Shown here one piece after another: positions 8,562 to 16,427 of a DNA stretch of 64,000 bases. Every line of letters starts with the position of its first letter. Positions within the stretch are counted from its first letter, which is position 1. The position numbers and the translations under genes are program-made. The DNA is taken from assembly GCA_934432885.1 (NCBI GenBank), contig CAKRYY010000006.1, forward strand, positions 17,435-81,434, given 5' to 3'. Under the pieces are notes generated by a model. It did no database searches. It was not told where the DNA came from and worked only from the letters and a program-made list of their open reading frames with translations. Origin of the DNA: an uncultured Lachnospiraceae bacterium (GTDB taxonomy: Bacteria; Bacillota; Clostridia; Lachnospirales; Lachnospiraceae).

Positions 8562-9615
8562 GCTTTTGGAAAATGATACAGTTGGGCTTATCCACCGGCA
8601 GCTCTTTTCCATTCATCACAAGCAGCCCTTTTTCCAAGTTTACGCTGAAAAAGGTCATATTGTTGGACTCATGATTTAAGGACACAATATGTCTCATATC
8701 CGGAAAGAAGTTGGCATCCTTTGGATAATCTCCGCTGATTGGCAGGCAGAGTCTCTTTTCCAGCTCCCCTGTAAAATGATTGACCTTATAAACCACAACA
8801 CTGTTGTCTCCCGCATTGGAGCTTATCAGATAATTATCATCTGATGAAAAATTCAGCGCACAGGCTGCAGAGCCTCCCGCATGGTAATCATTCAGTGTGG
8901 ATACCGTCTGTATCTTTTCAAATTCCGGATTGCCCTTTACCTCTTTATAGCTGTAAACATCTATGATATTTTTGAGTTCATGGACGATATAGAGAAATTT
9001 GCCGTCTTTGGTAAATTTCACATGTCTGGGCGCCGATTCTATCTCACTGCGGATAACGTCAATCAGCTTTACCTTTCCGCTCTGTCCGTTAAAACGGTAT
9101 ACATTGACATGATCCATGCCAAGATCCGCAGCCAGCAGATATTTATTATCTCTCGTCATCTTAACGCAGCTGATATGTGGTCTGAAATTGCGCTCAGCAA
9201 TGCTTCCCATTCCCTTATGGTAAACCTCATCCGTGATTTCCCCAACGCTTCCATCCTCTAACAGACGAAGCACGGTAAGCTTTCCATCATGATAGCCTGC
9301 AACAAAAAGGTACTGGTCGCTGTAATCTGTTGAAAGATAGCAGCCACGCATACCATTGATAGAGGCATGGTTCAATGTTGAAAGCTCACCTGTCTTATGG
9401 TCAATTTTATATGCCTCCACACCGGTATCCGTAATGGAATACAGAAATTTCTGATTGTGGGAAATGGTTACATAGGAAGAATTTGTAATCTTTACCTGAT
9501 CCTTTTCGATAAACCGCCCGTTTTCCATATCAACATCATAAATCTTTATGCCGTGATCATCTCCCATTGTATAGGTAGAAACATAGGCAACATAACGTTC
9601 TTTTTTCTTTTCCAT
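8554..9615 (-). CDS. Lactonase family beta-propeller protein (6-phosphogluconolactonase-like)
   Basis: 353 residues, full length for the seven-bladed lactonase family (YbhE/Pgl type). Blade repeats are visible as SYVTISHNQKFLYSIT, GCYLSTDYSDQYLFVAGY, HISCVKMTRDNKYLLAADLG, RHVKFTKDGKFLYIVHEL and ACALNFSSDDNYLISSNAG. Members hydrolyse 6-phosphogluconolactone, but paralogs with other substrates are common and no pentose-phosphate gene lies nearby. GGAGG lies 5 bases before the ATG. Its upstream region has a GTATAC palindrome. Confidence 0.85.
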   Translation of the reverse strand: MEKKKERYVAYVSTYTMGDDHGIKIYDVDMENGRFIEKDQVKITNSSYVTISHNQKFLYSITDTGVEAYKIDHKTGELSTLNHASINGMRGCYLSTDYSDQYLFVAGYHDGKLTVLRLLEDGSVGEITDEVYHKGMGSIAERNFRPHISCVKMTRDNKYLLAADLGMDHVNVYRFNGQSGKVKLIDVIRSEIESAPRHVKFTKDGKFLYIVHELKNIIDVYSYKEVKGNPEFEKIQTVSTLNDYHAGGSAACALNFSSDDNYLISSNAGDNSVVVYKVNHFTGELEKRLCLPISGDYPKDANFFPDMRHIVSLNHESNNMTFFSVNLEKGLLVMNGKELPVDKPNCIIFQKLI

Positions 9616-9636
9616 ATCTGCCTCCGATAAGGTTTA

Positions 9637-9657
9637 TTAGTATACTAATCAGTATAC
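9637..9657. promoter_or_regulatory. GTATAC palindrome upstream of the lactonase gene
   Basis: TTAGTATACTAA (9637-9648) is a perfect 12-base palindrome; AGTATAC recurs at 9651-9657, 12 bases further on. Location 22-42 bases upstream of the lactonase ATG suggests an operator. Confidence 0.4.
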
Positions 9658-9723
9658 CACACTACGAATTTCCTCTCAATAGCGGTAGTCTGTAAAATTT
9701 GTTTATAATTTTAAGATTTCTCG

Positions 9724-9751
9724 TTGACAATGCGTGCAAATGCTTTATAAT
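9724..9751 (+). promoter_or_regulatory. Strong sigmaA promoter of the XRE-potABCD operon
   Basis: Perfect TTGACA (9724-9729), 16-base spacer, perfect TATAAT (9746-9751). The downstream leader holds AGTTT-TAGT-AAACT (9770-9783), a palindrome that could be the operator for the XRE protein. Confidence 0.8.
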
Positions 9752-9818
9752 ATGTATCAGCGTTTGTTTAGTTTTAGTAAACTTTATGTTTATTATCACT
9801 ACTTTTCAGGAGACTTTC

Positions 9819-10358
9819 ATGAGTATAGGAAATAAGATTAAACAATTAAGAATACAAAAGAGTCTGACACAGGAAGAATTAGCCGACCGCGCCGAGCTTT
9901 CCAAGGGATTCATTTCCCAGCTTGAGCGGGATTTAACTTCTCCTTCCATTGCCACTTTGGTTGATATTCTGCAGTGTCTCGGCACTGATTTAAAGGATTT
10001 CTTCAATGAGGAAACCGAGGAACAGATTGTTTTTCATAAAGAAGATTATTTTGAAAAGCTGGAATCGGAACGAAGCTGCAAAACGGAATGGATTATTCCA
10101 AATGCCCAGAAAAACATCATGGAGCCAATCCGGCTGACACTGGAGGCAGGCGGCTCTACTTACCCTGACAATCCCCATGAGGGCGAGGAATTCGGTTATG
10201 TGCTTTCCGGCAGCATCACGCTGCACCTCGGCAAAAAATCATATCCGGTAAAAAAGGGAGAATCCTTCTATTTCACTCCCGCAGCAACACACTATATTGA
10301 ATGTGGAAAGAAATGCGGCGCTGTTGTTATCTGGGTCAGCAGCCCTCCCAGCTTTTAG
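9819..10358 (+). CDS. XRE-cupin transcriptional regulator (PuuR-like)
   Basis: 179 residues. N-terminal helix-turn-helix ([40 protein letters not shown]) and a C-terminal cupin ([38 protein letters not shown]). The ATG at 9819 has AGGAGA 5-11 bases upstream; a longer reading frame from 9699 spans the promoter and is rejected. This architecture directly ahead of a spermidine/putrescine transporter is typical of a polyamine-responsive repressor of the operon. Confidence 0.92.
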   Translation: MSIGNKIKQLRIQKSLTQEELADRAELSKGFISQLERDLTSPSIATLVDILQCLGTDLKDFFNEETEEQIVFHKEDYFEKLESERSCKTEWIIPNAQKNIMEPIRLTLEAGGSTYPDNPHEGEEFGYVLSGSITLHLGKKSYPVKKGESFYFTPAATHYIECGKKCGAVVIWVSSPPSF

Positions 10359-10387
10359 CCCAGACTCACATAAGGAGGAATTTTATT

Positions 10388-11458
10388 TTGAATAAACTGA
10401 TTGATTTACAGCATATTACAAAATCCTATGACGGCACGCTTGTTCTTGACGATATGAGTCTGTACATACGGGAAAATGAATTTCTGACGCTCCTTGGTCC
10501 CAGCGGCTGCGGCAAAACGACTACGCTGCGTATCATCGGCGGCTTTGAGCATCCGGATCAGGGAAAGGTTATTTTTGACGGAACCGATATTACCTCCTGC
10601 CCGCCCAATAAGCGTCAGCTTAATACCGTTTTTCAGAAATATGCCCTTTTTCCGCATATAACGATTGGTGAAAATATTGCTTTCGGGCTTCGTATCAAAA
10701 ATAAACCGAAAAATTATATCAAAGACAAAATCCGTTATGCACTTAAGCTGGTAAACCTGGAGGGCTACGAAAACCGGATGCCGGATTCCTTAAGCGGCGG
10801 TCAGCAGCAGCGTATTGCCATCGCCCGCGCTATTGTCAATGAGCCAAAGATTCTGCTTCTGGATGAACCGCTTGGCGCATTGGATTTAAAGCTCCGACAG
10901 GATATGCAGTACGAGCTGATCCGTCTGAAAAATGAGCTTGGCATCACGTTTATTTATGTAACACACGATCAGGAAGAGGCGCTTACCATGTCCGATACCA
11001 TCGTCGTTATGAATCAGGGGTATATCCAGCAGATTGGAACACCGGAAAAGATTTACAATGAGCCTGAAAATGCTTTTGTTGCAGACTTTATCGGTGACAG
11101 TAATATCATAGATGCCGTTATGGTAAGGGATGAGCTGGTGGAAATCCTTGGCGCACGCTTTGCCTGCGTAGACAAGGACTTTGGTGAAAACCGCCCTGTC
11201 GACGTTGTTATCCGTCCTGAGGATGTAGAGCTGGTTCGTCCAGAGGAAGGCACGATTTGCGGCGTTGTCTCTCATGTCATCTTCAAGGGCGTCCATTATG
11301 AAATGGAAGTTATGGCAAATGGCTTTGAATGGCTTGTACAGTCTACAAAGATGTTCCCTGTCGGCACAAAGGTTGGTATTTCGGTAGACCCGTTCAATAT
11401 CCAGATTATGAACAAACCGGAATCCGAAGATGAGGAGGCAATCGGAGTCGATGAATAA
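10388..11458 (+). CDS. potA: Spermidine/putrescine ABC transporter ATP-binding protein
   Basis: 356 residues. Walker [11 protein letters not shown] near residue 40, signature [16 protein letters not shown] near 135, Walker [13 protein letters not shown], and a C-terminal TOBE domain ([20 protein letters not shown]). It powers polyamine uptake through PotBC. The start is a TTG at 10388, with AAGGAGGAA 7 bases upstream; the open frame further upstream lies inside the preceding regulator gene and is not used. The end overlaps the potB start by 8 bases. Confidence 0.95.
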   Translation: MNKLIDLQHITKSYDGTLVLDDMSLYIRENEFLTLLGPSGCGKTTTLRIIGGFEHPDQGKVIFDGTDITSCPPNKRQLNTVFQKYALFPHITIGENIAFGLRIKNKPKNYIKDKIRYALKLVNLEGYENRMPDSLSGGQQQRIAIARAIVNEPKILLLDEPLGALDLKLRQDMQYELIRLKNELGITFIYVTHDQEEALTMSDTIVVMNQGYIQQIGTPEKIYNEPENAFVADFIGDSNIIDAVMVRDELVEILGARFACVDKDFGENRPVDVVIRPEDVELVRPEEGTICGVVSHVIFKGVHYEMEVMANGFEWLVQSTKMFPVGTKVGISVDPFNIQIMNKPESEDEEAIGVDE

Positions 11459-12263
11459 AAAAACGCTTTCCTGCCCTTACCTGTTCTGGGCAATCGCTTT
11501 TATCGTCATTCCGCTCTGCATGGTAATTTACTATGGACTGACCGATAAAACCGGTGCTTTTACCCTGGAAAATATTATGACAATCGCAACTGCAGAGCAT
11601 GCAAAGGCGCTCTGGCTCTCTATTGAATTGTCCATTGTCAGCACCATTATCTGCTTTTTGCTGGCATATCCACTTGCGATGATTCTTACAGGGCTGAACG
11701 TCAATCAGCACAGCTTTATTGTCGTTATCTTTATTCTTCCGATGTGGATGAATTTTCTGCTTCGTACGCTTGCATGGCAGACCTTATTGGAAAAAACCGG
11801 CGTTATCAACGGCATCCTGCATTTTCTGCATCTGCCTTCTTTGGAAATTATCAATACGCCGGCTGCTATCATTCTCGGCATGGTTTACAATTTTCTGCCG
11901 TTTATGGTACTGCCGCTTTATAATGTACTGATAAAAATTGACAAAAATGTTTTGAATGCAGCACGGGACCTTGGGGCAAATGAAGTCCAGACCTTCCTTC
12001 GCGTCACGCTCCCTCTTTCGGTTCCCGGCATCATCAGCGGCGTTACCATGGTCTTTATTCCTGCGCTGACAACCTTCGTTATCAGCACGCTGCTTGGTGG
12101 AAGCAAGATTCTTCTGATTGGAAATGTAATTGAACAGGAATTTACGCAGACCGGCAACTGGCATCTTGGCAGCGGTCTTTCCATTGTCCTGATGATTTTT
12201 ATTCTTGTCAATATGGCGGCGGAGGCTATTTTTGACAAAGACGGCGAGGGAACTGCCCTATGA
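11451..12263 (+). CDS. potB: Spermidine/putrescine ABC transporter permease
   Basis: 270 residues, six membrane segments. The EAA loop [20 protein letters not shown] near residue 175 contacts Pot[21 protein letters not shown] is the expected PotB N-terminus; AGGAGG lies 12 bases ahead, inside the potA end, so translation is coupled. An in-frame ATG at 11430 is possible but has a weaker site. It pairs with PotC, whose gene it overlaps by 4 bases. Confidence 0.95.
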   Translation: MNKKTLSCPYLFWAIAFIVIPLCMVIYYGLTDKTGAFTLENIMTIATAEHAKALWLSIELSIVSTIICFLLAYPLAMILTGLNVNQHSFIVVIFILPMWMNFLLRTLAWQTLLEKTGVINGILHFLHLPSLEIINTPAAIILGMVYNFLPFMVLPLYNVLIKIDKNVLNAARDLGANEVQTFLRVTLPLSVPGIISGVTMVFIPALTTFVISTLLGGSKILLIGNVIEQEFTQTGNWHLGSGLSIVLMIFILVNMAAEAIFDKDGEGTAL

Positions 12264-13051
12264 AAAATGCACTGAAAAAAGTTTATATTTCCCTGATTAT
12301 CCTGTTTTTGTACGCTCCGATTCTGACACTCATCGTACTTTCCTTTAACGCCAGCAAAACAAGGGCGAAATGGGGAGGCTTTACCCTAAAATGGTATCGC
12401 TCCATGTTTGAAAATGAGGCAATCCTTCAGGCTCTTTCCAATACGCTGATTATTGCCCTGCTCTCCGCTTTGATTGCAACTATCATCGGAACGATTGCAA
12501 GTATTTCCATGCAGGCAATGCGGCGCAGAAACAGAGCTGTTTTGATGGGCATTACCAATATCCCGATGCTCAATGCCGATATTGTTACGGGAATTTCCCT
12601 GATGCTTTTATTTCTTACACTTGGCGTAAAGTTTGGTTTTATGACCATTTTGCTCTCTCATATTACCTTTAACATTCCTTACGTCATCCTAAGCGTCACG
12701 CCCCGTATGAAGCAGTTAAATCCCAGCATCTATGAGGCTGCACTTGATTTGGGGGCTTCCCATACGCAGGCATTTTTTAAGGTGGTATTTCCAGACCTTC
12801 TTCCCGGCATCCTTTCCGGCTTTCTCATGGCATTTACGATGTCATTGGATGATTTTATCATTACACACTTTACGAAGGGTCCCGGTATTGATACGCTTTC
12901 TACCAAAATCTATACCGAGGTCAAAAAAGGAATCAAACCGGAAATGTATTCTCTTTCCACACTGATTTTTGTTACGGTTCTGATTCTGCTTTTTCTTGTA
13001 AACAGAACACCAAACGGAAAAAAAGCAGAACAAAACATATCTATTCATTGA
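12260..13051 (+). CDS. potC: Spermidine/putrescine ABC transporter permease
   Basis: 263 residues, six membrane segments. EAA loop EAALDLGASHTQAFFKVVFP near residue 160, followed by LLPGILSGFLMAFTMSLDDF, a PotC hallmark. It overlaps potB by 4 bases (ATGA) and is followed 13 bases later by potD. Confidence 0.95.
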   Translation: MKNALKKVYISLIILFLYAPILTLIVLSFNASKTRAKWGGFTLKWYRSMFENEAILQALSNTLIIALLSALIATIIGTIASISMQAMRRRNRAVLMGITNIPMLNADIVTGISLMLLFLTLGVKFGFMTILLSHITFNIPYVILSVTPRMKQLNPSIYEAALDLGASHTQAFFKVVFPDLLPGILSGFLMAFTMSLDDFIITHFTKGPGIDTLSTKIYTEVKKGIKPEMYSLSTLIFVTVLILLFLVNRTPNGKKAEQNISIH

Positions 13052-13064
13052 GGAGGAAATGATT

Positions 13065-14123
13065 ATGAAAAAAATGCTCTTGGCTGCGCTCTCGCTTTCG
13101 CTCTGCGCACTCTCACTTACTGCCTGCGGTGCAAAAAGTGGGGAAAATGGAGAAGTCGTTGTTTACAACTGGGGCGAATATATCGACCCGGATGTGCTCA
13201 CTTCTTTTGAAGAAGAAACTGGCATCAAGGTTATCTATGACGAATTTGAAACCAATGAAATCATGTATCCAAAGGTAGAAGCAGGCGCGTCTTCCTACGA
13301 TGTTGTCTGCCCCTCTGATTATATGATTAAAAAAATGATCGATAATGACCTGCTTGCAAAGTTAAATTTTGATAACATCCCCAACGCAAAAAAATATATT
13401 GGTGCCCAGTATTTTGAGCAGTCAAAGGAATTCGACCCGGAAAACGCCTACTCAATCCCCTACTGCTGGGGAACTGTCGGTATTCTCTACAATAAAACGA
13501 TGGTAACAGAGCCTGTTGATTCCTGGGACATTCTCTGGAACGATGCTTACGCAGACAATATTCTGATGCAGGATTCTGTCAGGGATGCTTTCATGGTTGC
13601 ATTAAAGCGCAATGGAAATTCCATGAACTCTCTGAATCCTGATGAATTAAACGCTGCAAAGGATGCACTGGTTGCACAGAAACCACTCGTGCAGGCGTAT
13701 GTCATTGACCAGGTACGTGATAAGATGATAGGAAATGAAGCAGCACTTGGCGTAATCTATTCCGGCGAAGCAATCTATACCCAGCGTGAAAATCCTGATT
13801 TGGAATATGTCATTCCCAAGGAAGGCACCAATGTCTGGATTGATTCCTGGGTTATGTTAAAGAATGCACCAAACAAAGAAAACGCCGAAAAATTTATCGA
13901 CTATATGTGCCGTCCTGAAATTGCTCTTAAGAATTTTGAATATATTACCTATTCCACACCAAATGACGGTGCGCGTGAGCTTATCGAGGATGAGGATATT
14001 AAAAACTCCAAGATTGCCTTCCCGGACCTCTCCAAGTATAACAATCTGGAAACCTTCTCCTATCTCGGCGAAGATGGTGACGCTCTCTACAATGAGCTTT
14101 GGAAGGAAGTAAAATCTAATTAA
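13065..14123 (+). CDS. potD: Spermidine/putrescine-binding lipoprotein
   Basis: 352 residues. Lipoprotein signal with lipobox LTAC, lipidated Cys21. The mature protein carries the PotD/PotF signatures VVVYNWGEYIDPDVLTSFEE, YDVVCPSDYMIKKM and IPYCWGTVGILYNKT. It captures polyamines outside the cell for PotABC. I chose the second ATG (13065), because AGGAGG lies 8 bases before it and only 2 bases before the first. Last gene of the operon, followed by a terminator. Confidence 0.95.
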   Translation: MKKMLLAALSLSLCALSLTACGAKSGENGEVVVYNWGEYIDPDVLTSFEEETGIKVIYDEFETNEIMYPKVEAGASSYDVVCPSDYMIKKMIDNDLLAKLNFDNIPNAKKYIGAQYFEQSKEFDPENAYSIPYCWGTVGILYNKTMVTEPVDSWDILWNDAYADNILMQDSVRDAFMVALKRNGNSMNSLNPDELNAAKDALVAQKPLVQAYVIDQVRDKMIGNEAALGVIYSGEAIYTQRENPDLEYVIPKEGTNVWIDSWVMLKNAPNKENAEKFIDYMCRPEIALKNFEYITYSTPNDGARELIEDEDIKNSKIAFPDLSKYNNLETFSYLGEDGDALYNELWKEVKSN

Positions 14124-14147
14124 GTGACAGGTCACGAATACAAAAAG

Positions 14148-14180
14148 CAGGCGGTATCCAAAAGGATGCCGCCTGTTTTT
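14148..14180. terminator. Terminator between potD and trpS
   Basis: 12-base-pair stem (arms 14148-14159 and 14164-14175, one G-T pair) with an AAAA loop, then TTTTT on the plus strand and an A-rich flank that gives T's on the minus strand. It can end both the pot operon and trpS. Confidence 0.9.
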
Positions 14181-14206
14181 ATTGTCTGGTATGAAAGAAC
14201 TGTCTG

Positions 14207-15211
14207 TTACCGGATGCGTTCCGGGAAGCCAATCTTTTTCTGAACCTTACGCAGCGTTTTCGTTGCATAATAATCCGCTTTCTCAGCGTTCTTTTTGATA
14301 ACGCCGTCAATATATGCCTTATCCTTTGACAGCTCTGCGAATCTCTCCTGCAAGGGCTTCAATACGCCGACAACGGCTTCTCCAACCGCCATCTTAAAGT
14401 CACCATATCCCATACCGGAAAACTCAGCTACAGTCTCCTGCGGTGTCTTTCCAGTGCAGGCACAGTAAATATCAATCAGATTGCGGATACCCGGCTGCTC
14501 ATCACGATATGCAATATTAGCTTCAGAATCGGTCACAGCACGTTTGAATTTCCGAATTACCGTATCCGCATCATCCATCAGATAAATGCTGCCGTTAGGA
14601 TTCTCATCTGATTTTGACATCTTTTTCGCCGGGTCCTGCAGACTCATAATCTTTGCGCCAACCTTACCGACATACGGCTCCGGCATCGTAAACACATCGC
14701 CGTAAATACCATTAAACCGCTGTGCAATATCCCGCGTAATCTCCAGATGCTGAAGCTGGTCCTTTCCTACCGGAACCACATCCGCCTGATAAAGCAGAAT
14801 ATCAGCCGCCATCAGCACCGGATAGGTATACAGTCCTGCATTGATATTATCTGCATGCTTTGCCGCCTTATCCTTGAACTGCGTCATGCGGTTTAACTCT
14901 CCCATATAGGTAAAGCAGTTTAAAATCCACGCAAGCTCGGCATGACCGGATACATGAGACTGATAATAAATACAGTTTTTCTCCGGATCAAGTCCGGCTG
15001 CAATATATAATGTAAGAAGATTTCTCGCACGCTTTCTCAGCTCCGCAGGGTCCTGCCGAATTGTAATCGAGTGCATGTCTACTACAGAATAAAAGCACTC
15101 GTACTCATCACTTAAGGAAACCCAGTTTTTAAGAGCTCCCAGATAATTTCCAAGCGTCAGATTTCCCGTCGCCTGCATGCCGCTGAAAAGCACTTTTTTA
15201 TCGCCTATCAT
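14207..15211 (-). CDS. trpS: Tryptophan-tRNA ligase
   Basis: 334 residues, normal for bacterial TrpRS. Class I signatures: the HIGH-like TGNLTLGNYLGAL near residue 17 and KKMSKSDENPNGSI near 195. It charges tRNA-Trp. The ATG at 15211 has GGAGG 9 bases upstream; an in-frame TTG two codons earlier would be only 4 bases from it. No T-box was found in the 5' region, which instead holds a dispersed repeat element. Confidence 0.97.
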   Translation of the reverse strand: MIGDKKVLFSGMQATGNLTLGNYLGALKNWVSLSDEYECFYSVVDMHSITIRQDPAELRKRARNLLTLYIAAGLDPEKNCIYYQSHVSGHAELAWILNCFTYMGELNRMTQFKDKAAKHADNINAGLYTYPVLMAADILLYQADVVPVGKDQLQHLEITRDIAQRFNGIYGDVFTMPEPYVGKVGAKIMSLQDPAKKMSKSDENPNGSIYLMDDADTVIRKFKRAVTDSEANIAYRDEQPGIRNLIDIYCACTGKTPQETVAEFSGMGYGDFKMAVGEAVVGVLKPLQERFAELSKDKAYIDGVIKKNAEKADYYATKTLRKVQKKIGFPERIR

Positions 15212-15283
15212 AAACAAAATCCTCCGTTATCTGTCTGAATTCATACGTACTTAGTTTATCACTCCCCCTTTCTTTCGTCAATG

Positions 15284-15359
15284 AAAAAGAGTTTGCTCGC
15301 AAACTCTCTGCGCGCGAGCGGTGCCTGCAAGGCAAAATTCATCTCCGCGAGCTGCGCAT
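15284..15359. repeat. Dispersed stem-loop element, copy 1
   Basis: Begins with GAGTTTG-CTCG-CAAACTC and ends in GCTGCGCAT. About 80% identical by eye over 76 bases to 46842-46916. Small open frames across it are artefacts. Confidence 0.75.
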
Positions 15360-15364
15360 CTTAT

Positions 15365-15408
15365 TTTTCTGTAATAGGAAATTTCTCTGAATTTCCTATT
15401 ACAGAAAA
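15365..15408. other. Perfect 19-bp AT-rich hairpin
   Basis: Arms 15365-15383 and 15390-15408 are exact inverted repeats with a six-base loop. It stands directly beside dispersed repeat copy 1 and next to the terminator at 15413-15438. Possible RNA-processing or termination element. Confidence 0.6.
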
Positions 15409-15412
15409 TAAA

Positions 15413-15438
15413 GACCACAAGGCAGATGCCTTATGGTC
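15413..15438 (-). terminator. Terminator after the Cys-rich protein gene
   Basis: Stem GACCA(C/T)AAGGC (arms 15413-15423 and 15428-15438) with loop AGAT, followed on the minus strand by CTTTATTTT. Confidence 0.75.
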
Positions 15439-15471
15439 CTTTTCCTCTTATTATTTATCTTAGTTTTTTAC

Positions 15472-15804
15472 TCAGTCTCCACAGCCACAGCCTGAATCTC
15501 CCGGAAAAACGGGTCTGGGAGGTCTCTGCTCGCCACCGCCGCAGCCACAGTCAGGCTTTGGAGGTCTTGGCGGTCTGGAATCTCCACAGCCGCAGTCAGG
15601 CTTCGGAGGTCTTGGCGGTCTCTGCTCGCCACAGCCACAGGAAGGTCTTGGCGGTCTCTGCTCGCCACAGCCACAGGAAGGTCTTGGCGGTCTCTGCCCT
15701 CCACAGCCGCCTCCCGGTCTGTTTCCGCCGCATCCGCAGCCACAGCCACTGTTTCCGTTTTGGTTACAGCAGCACAGTAAAATTACGAGCCATAAAATAT
15801 TCAT
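15472..15804 (-). CDS. Small Cys/Gly/Pro-rich tandem-repeat protein
   Basis: 110 residues, not recognised as a known family. The N-terminus is hydrophobic (MNILWLVILLCCC). The rest is built of near-identical units of the form CGCGEQRPPRPS, the best two being exact 36-base DNA repeats. It has 17 Cys by count, mostly as CGCG, separated by Arg/Pro linkers, and ends GCGCGD. It has no Lys-rich or acidic core and is surely unstructured or metal/disulfide-bridged. GGAG stands 10 bases before the ATG and a terminator follows, so it is a real monocistronic gene. A surface, spore-coat or metal-binding role is possible; none is shown. Confidence 0.75.
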   Translation of the reverse strand: MNILWLVILLCCCNQNGNSGCGCGCGGNRPGGGCGGQRPPRPSCGCGEQRPPRPSCGCGEQRPPRPPKPDCGCGDSRPPRPPKPDCGCGGGEQRPPRPVFPGDSGCGCGD

Positions 15805-15866
15805 ACCTTATCCACTCCTTTTTTATATGAATATTCTATGTTTCTTTTACCGATTTGTGACAGCAG

Positions 15867-16427
15867 CTATACTTCTATATGGTAGCCGGCTGCCTTTTTG
15901 GAGCGTAAATACGCAAATGTTTCTTTCTCACCTTTTTCTGCAAGCATCTGCAGCAGCATTTCCAGCCGTGCTCTTGTGTAAGGATGCAAAAACTGCTTCA
16001 TCCGCTCAGCGCCTCTTTTATAATAGGAGAGCGCATCTCTGTCCGTATAGGCCTTTCCATTGTAAACCTTGGATGCTGCAATTCTGTCCATGAACATCTC
16101 TGCAATATAGCGGTCAGGCATTGGCACCGGCATCATTCCACTTCCGCTCTTTCCCTCATCCGCGCAGTAATCAATCCAGTATTCATAATGATGCTTATTT
16201 CTTCCCTTGTGATGCAGCCATGCTGAGGAATATCCCTTCTCCTCCCGCTCAGCATTATTGGGGCTGCGGTTTCCCTGATAATATTTGGCTCCTATCAGAA
16301 ATTCCGACGGTGCATACTTTGACATGTCGTGCAGCAGTCCCTGCTTATAAAGTCCAACTGCAAAACAGCCCCGCATTACCAGAAGCTTATGGTATGTGAT
16401 TGTCTTAAAATGTTTCCAAGCCTGCAT
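15867..16427 (-). CDS. DUF5662 family protein
   Basis: 186 residues. The pattern HKLLVMRGCFAVGLYKQGLL-HDMSKYAPSEF and AWLHHKGRNKHHYEYWIDY is that of DUF5662. The spaced His and HD residues resemble a metal-dependent HD-type site, but no activity is established. It begins immediately after the stop of the GH13-like gene (16428), so the two are cotranscribed. Confidence 0.8.
   Translation of the reverse strand: MQAWKHFKTITYHKLLVMRGCFAVGLYKQGLLHDMSKYAPSEFLIGAKYYQGNRSPNNAEREEKGYSSAWLHHKGRNKHHYEYWIDYCADEGKSGSGMMPVPMPDRYIAEMFMDRIAASKVYNGKAYTDRDALSYYKRGAERMKQFLHPYTRARLEMLLQMLAEKGEKETFAYLRSKKAAGYHIEV

Noticed and set aside
9699..9818. 40-codon N-terminal extension of the XRE-cupin gene
   Set aside because: It covers the promoter; the AGGAGA site and the usual [11 protein letters not shown] start mark 9819.
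15281..15463. 60-residue plus-strand ORF
   Set aside because: It is a translation of the dispersed repeat and the 19-bp hairpin, with no ribosome binding site.
15600..15700. Direct 36-base repeats that resemble a CRISPR unit
   Set aside because: The repeats are head to tail without spacers and encode the 12-residue unit of the Cys-rich protein in frame.
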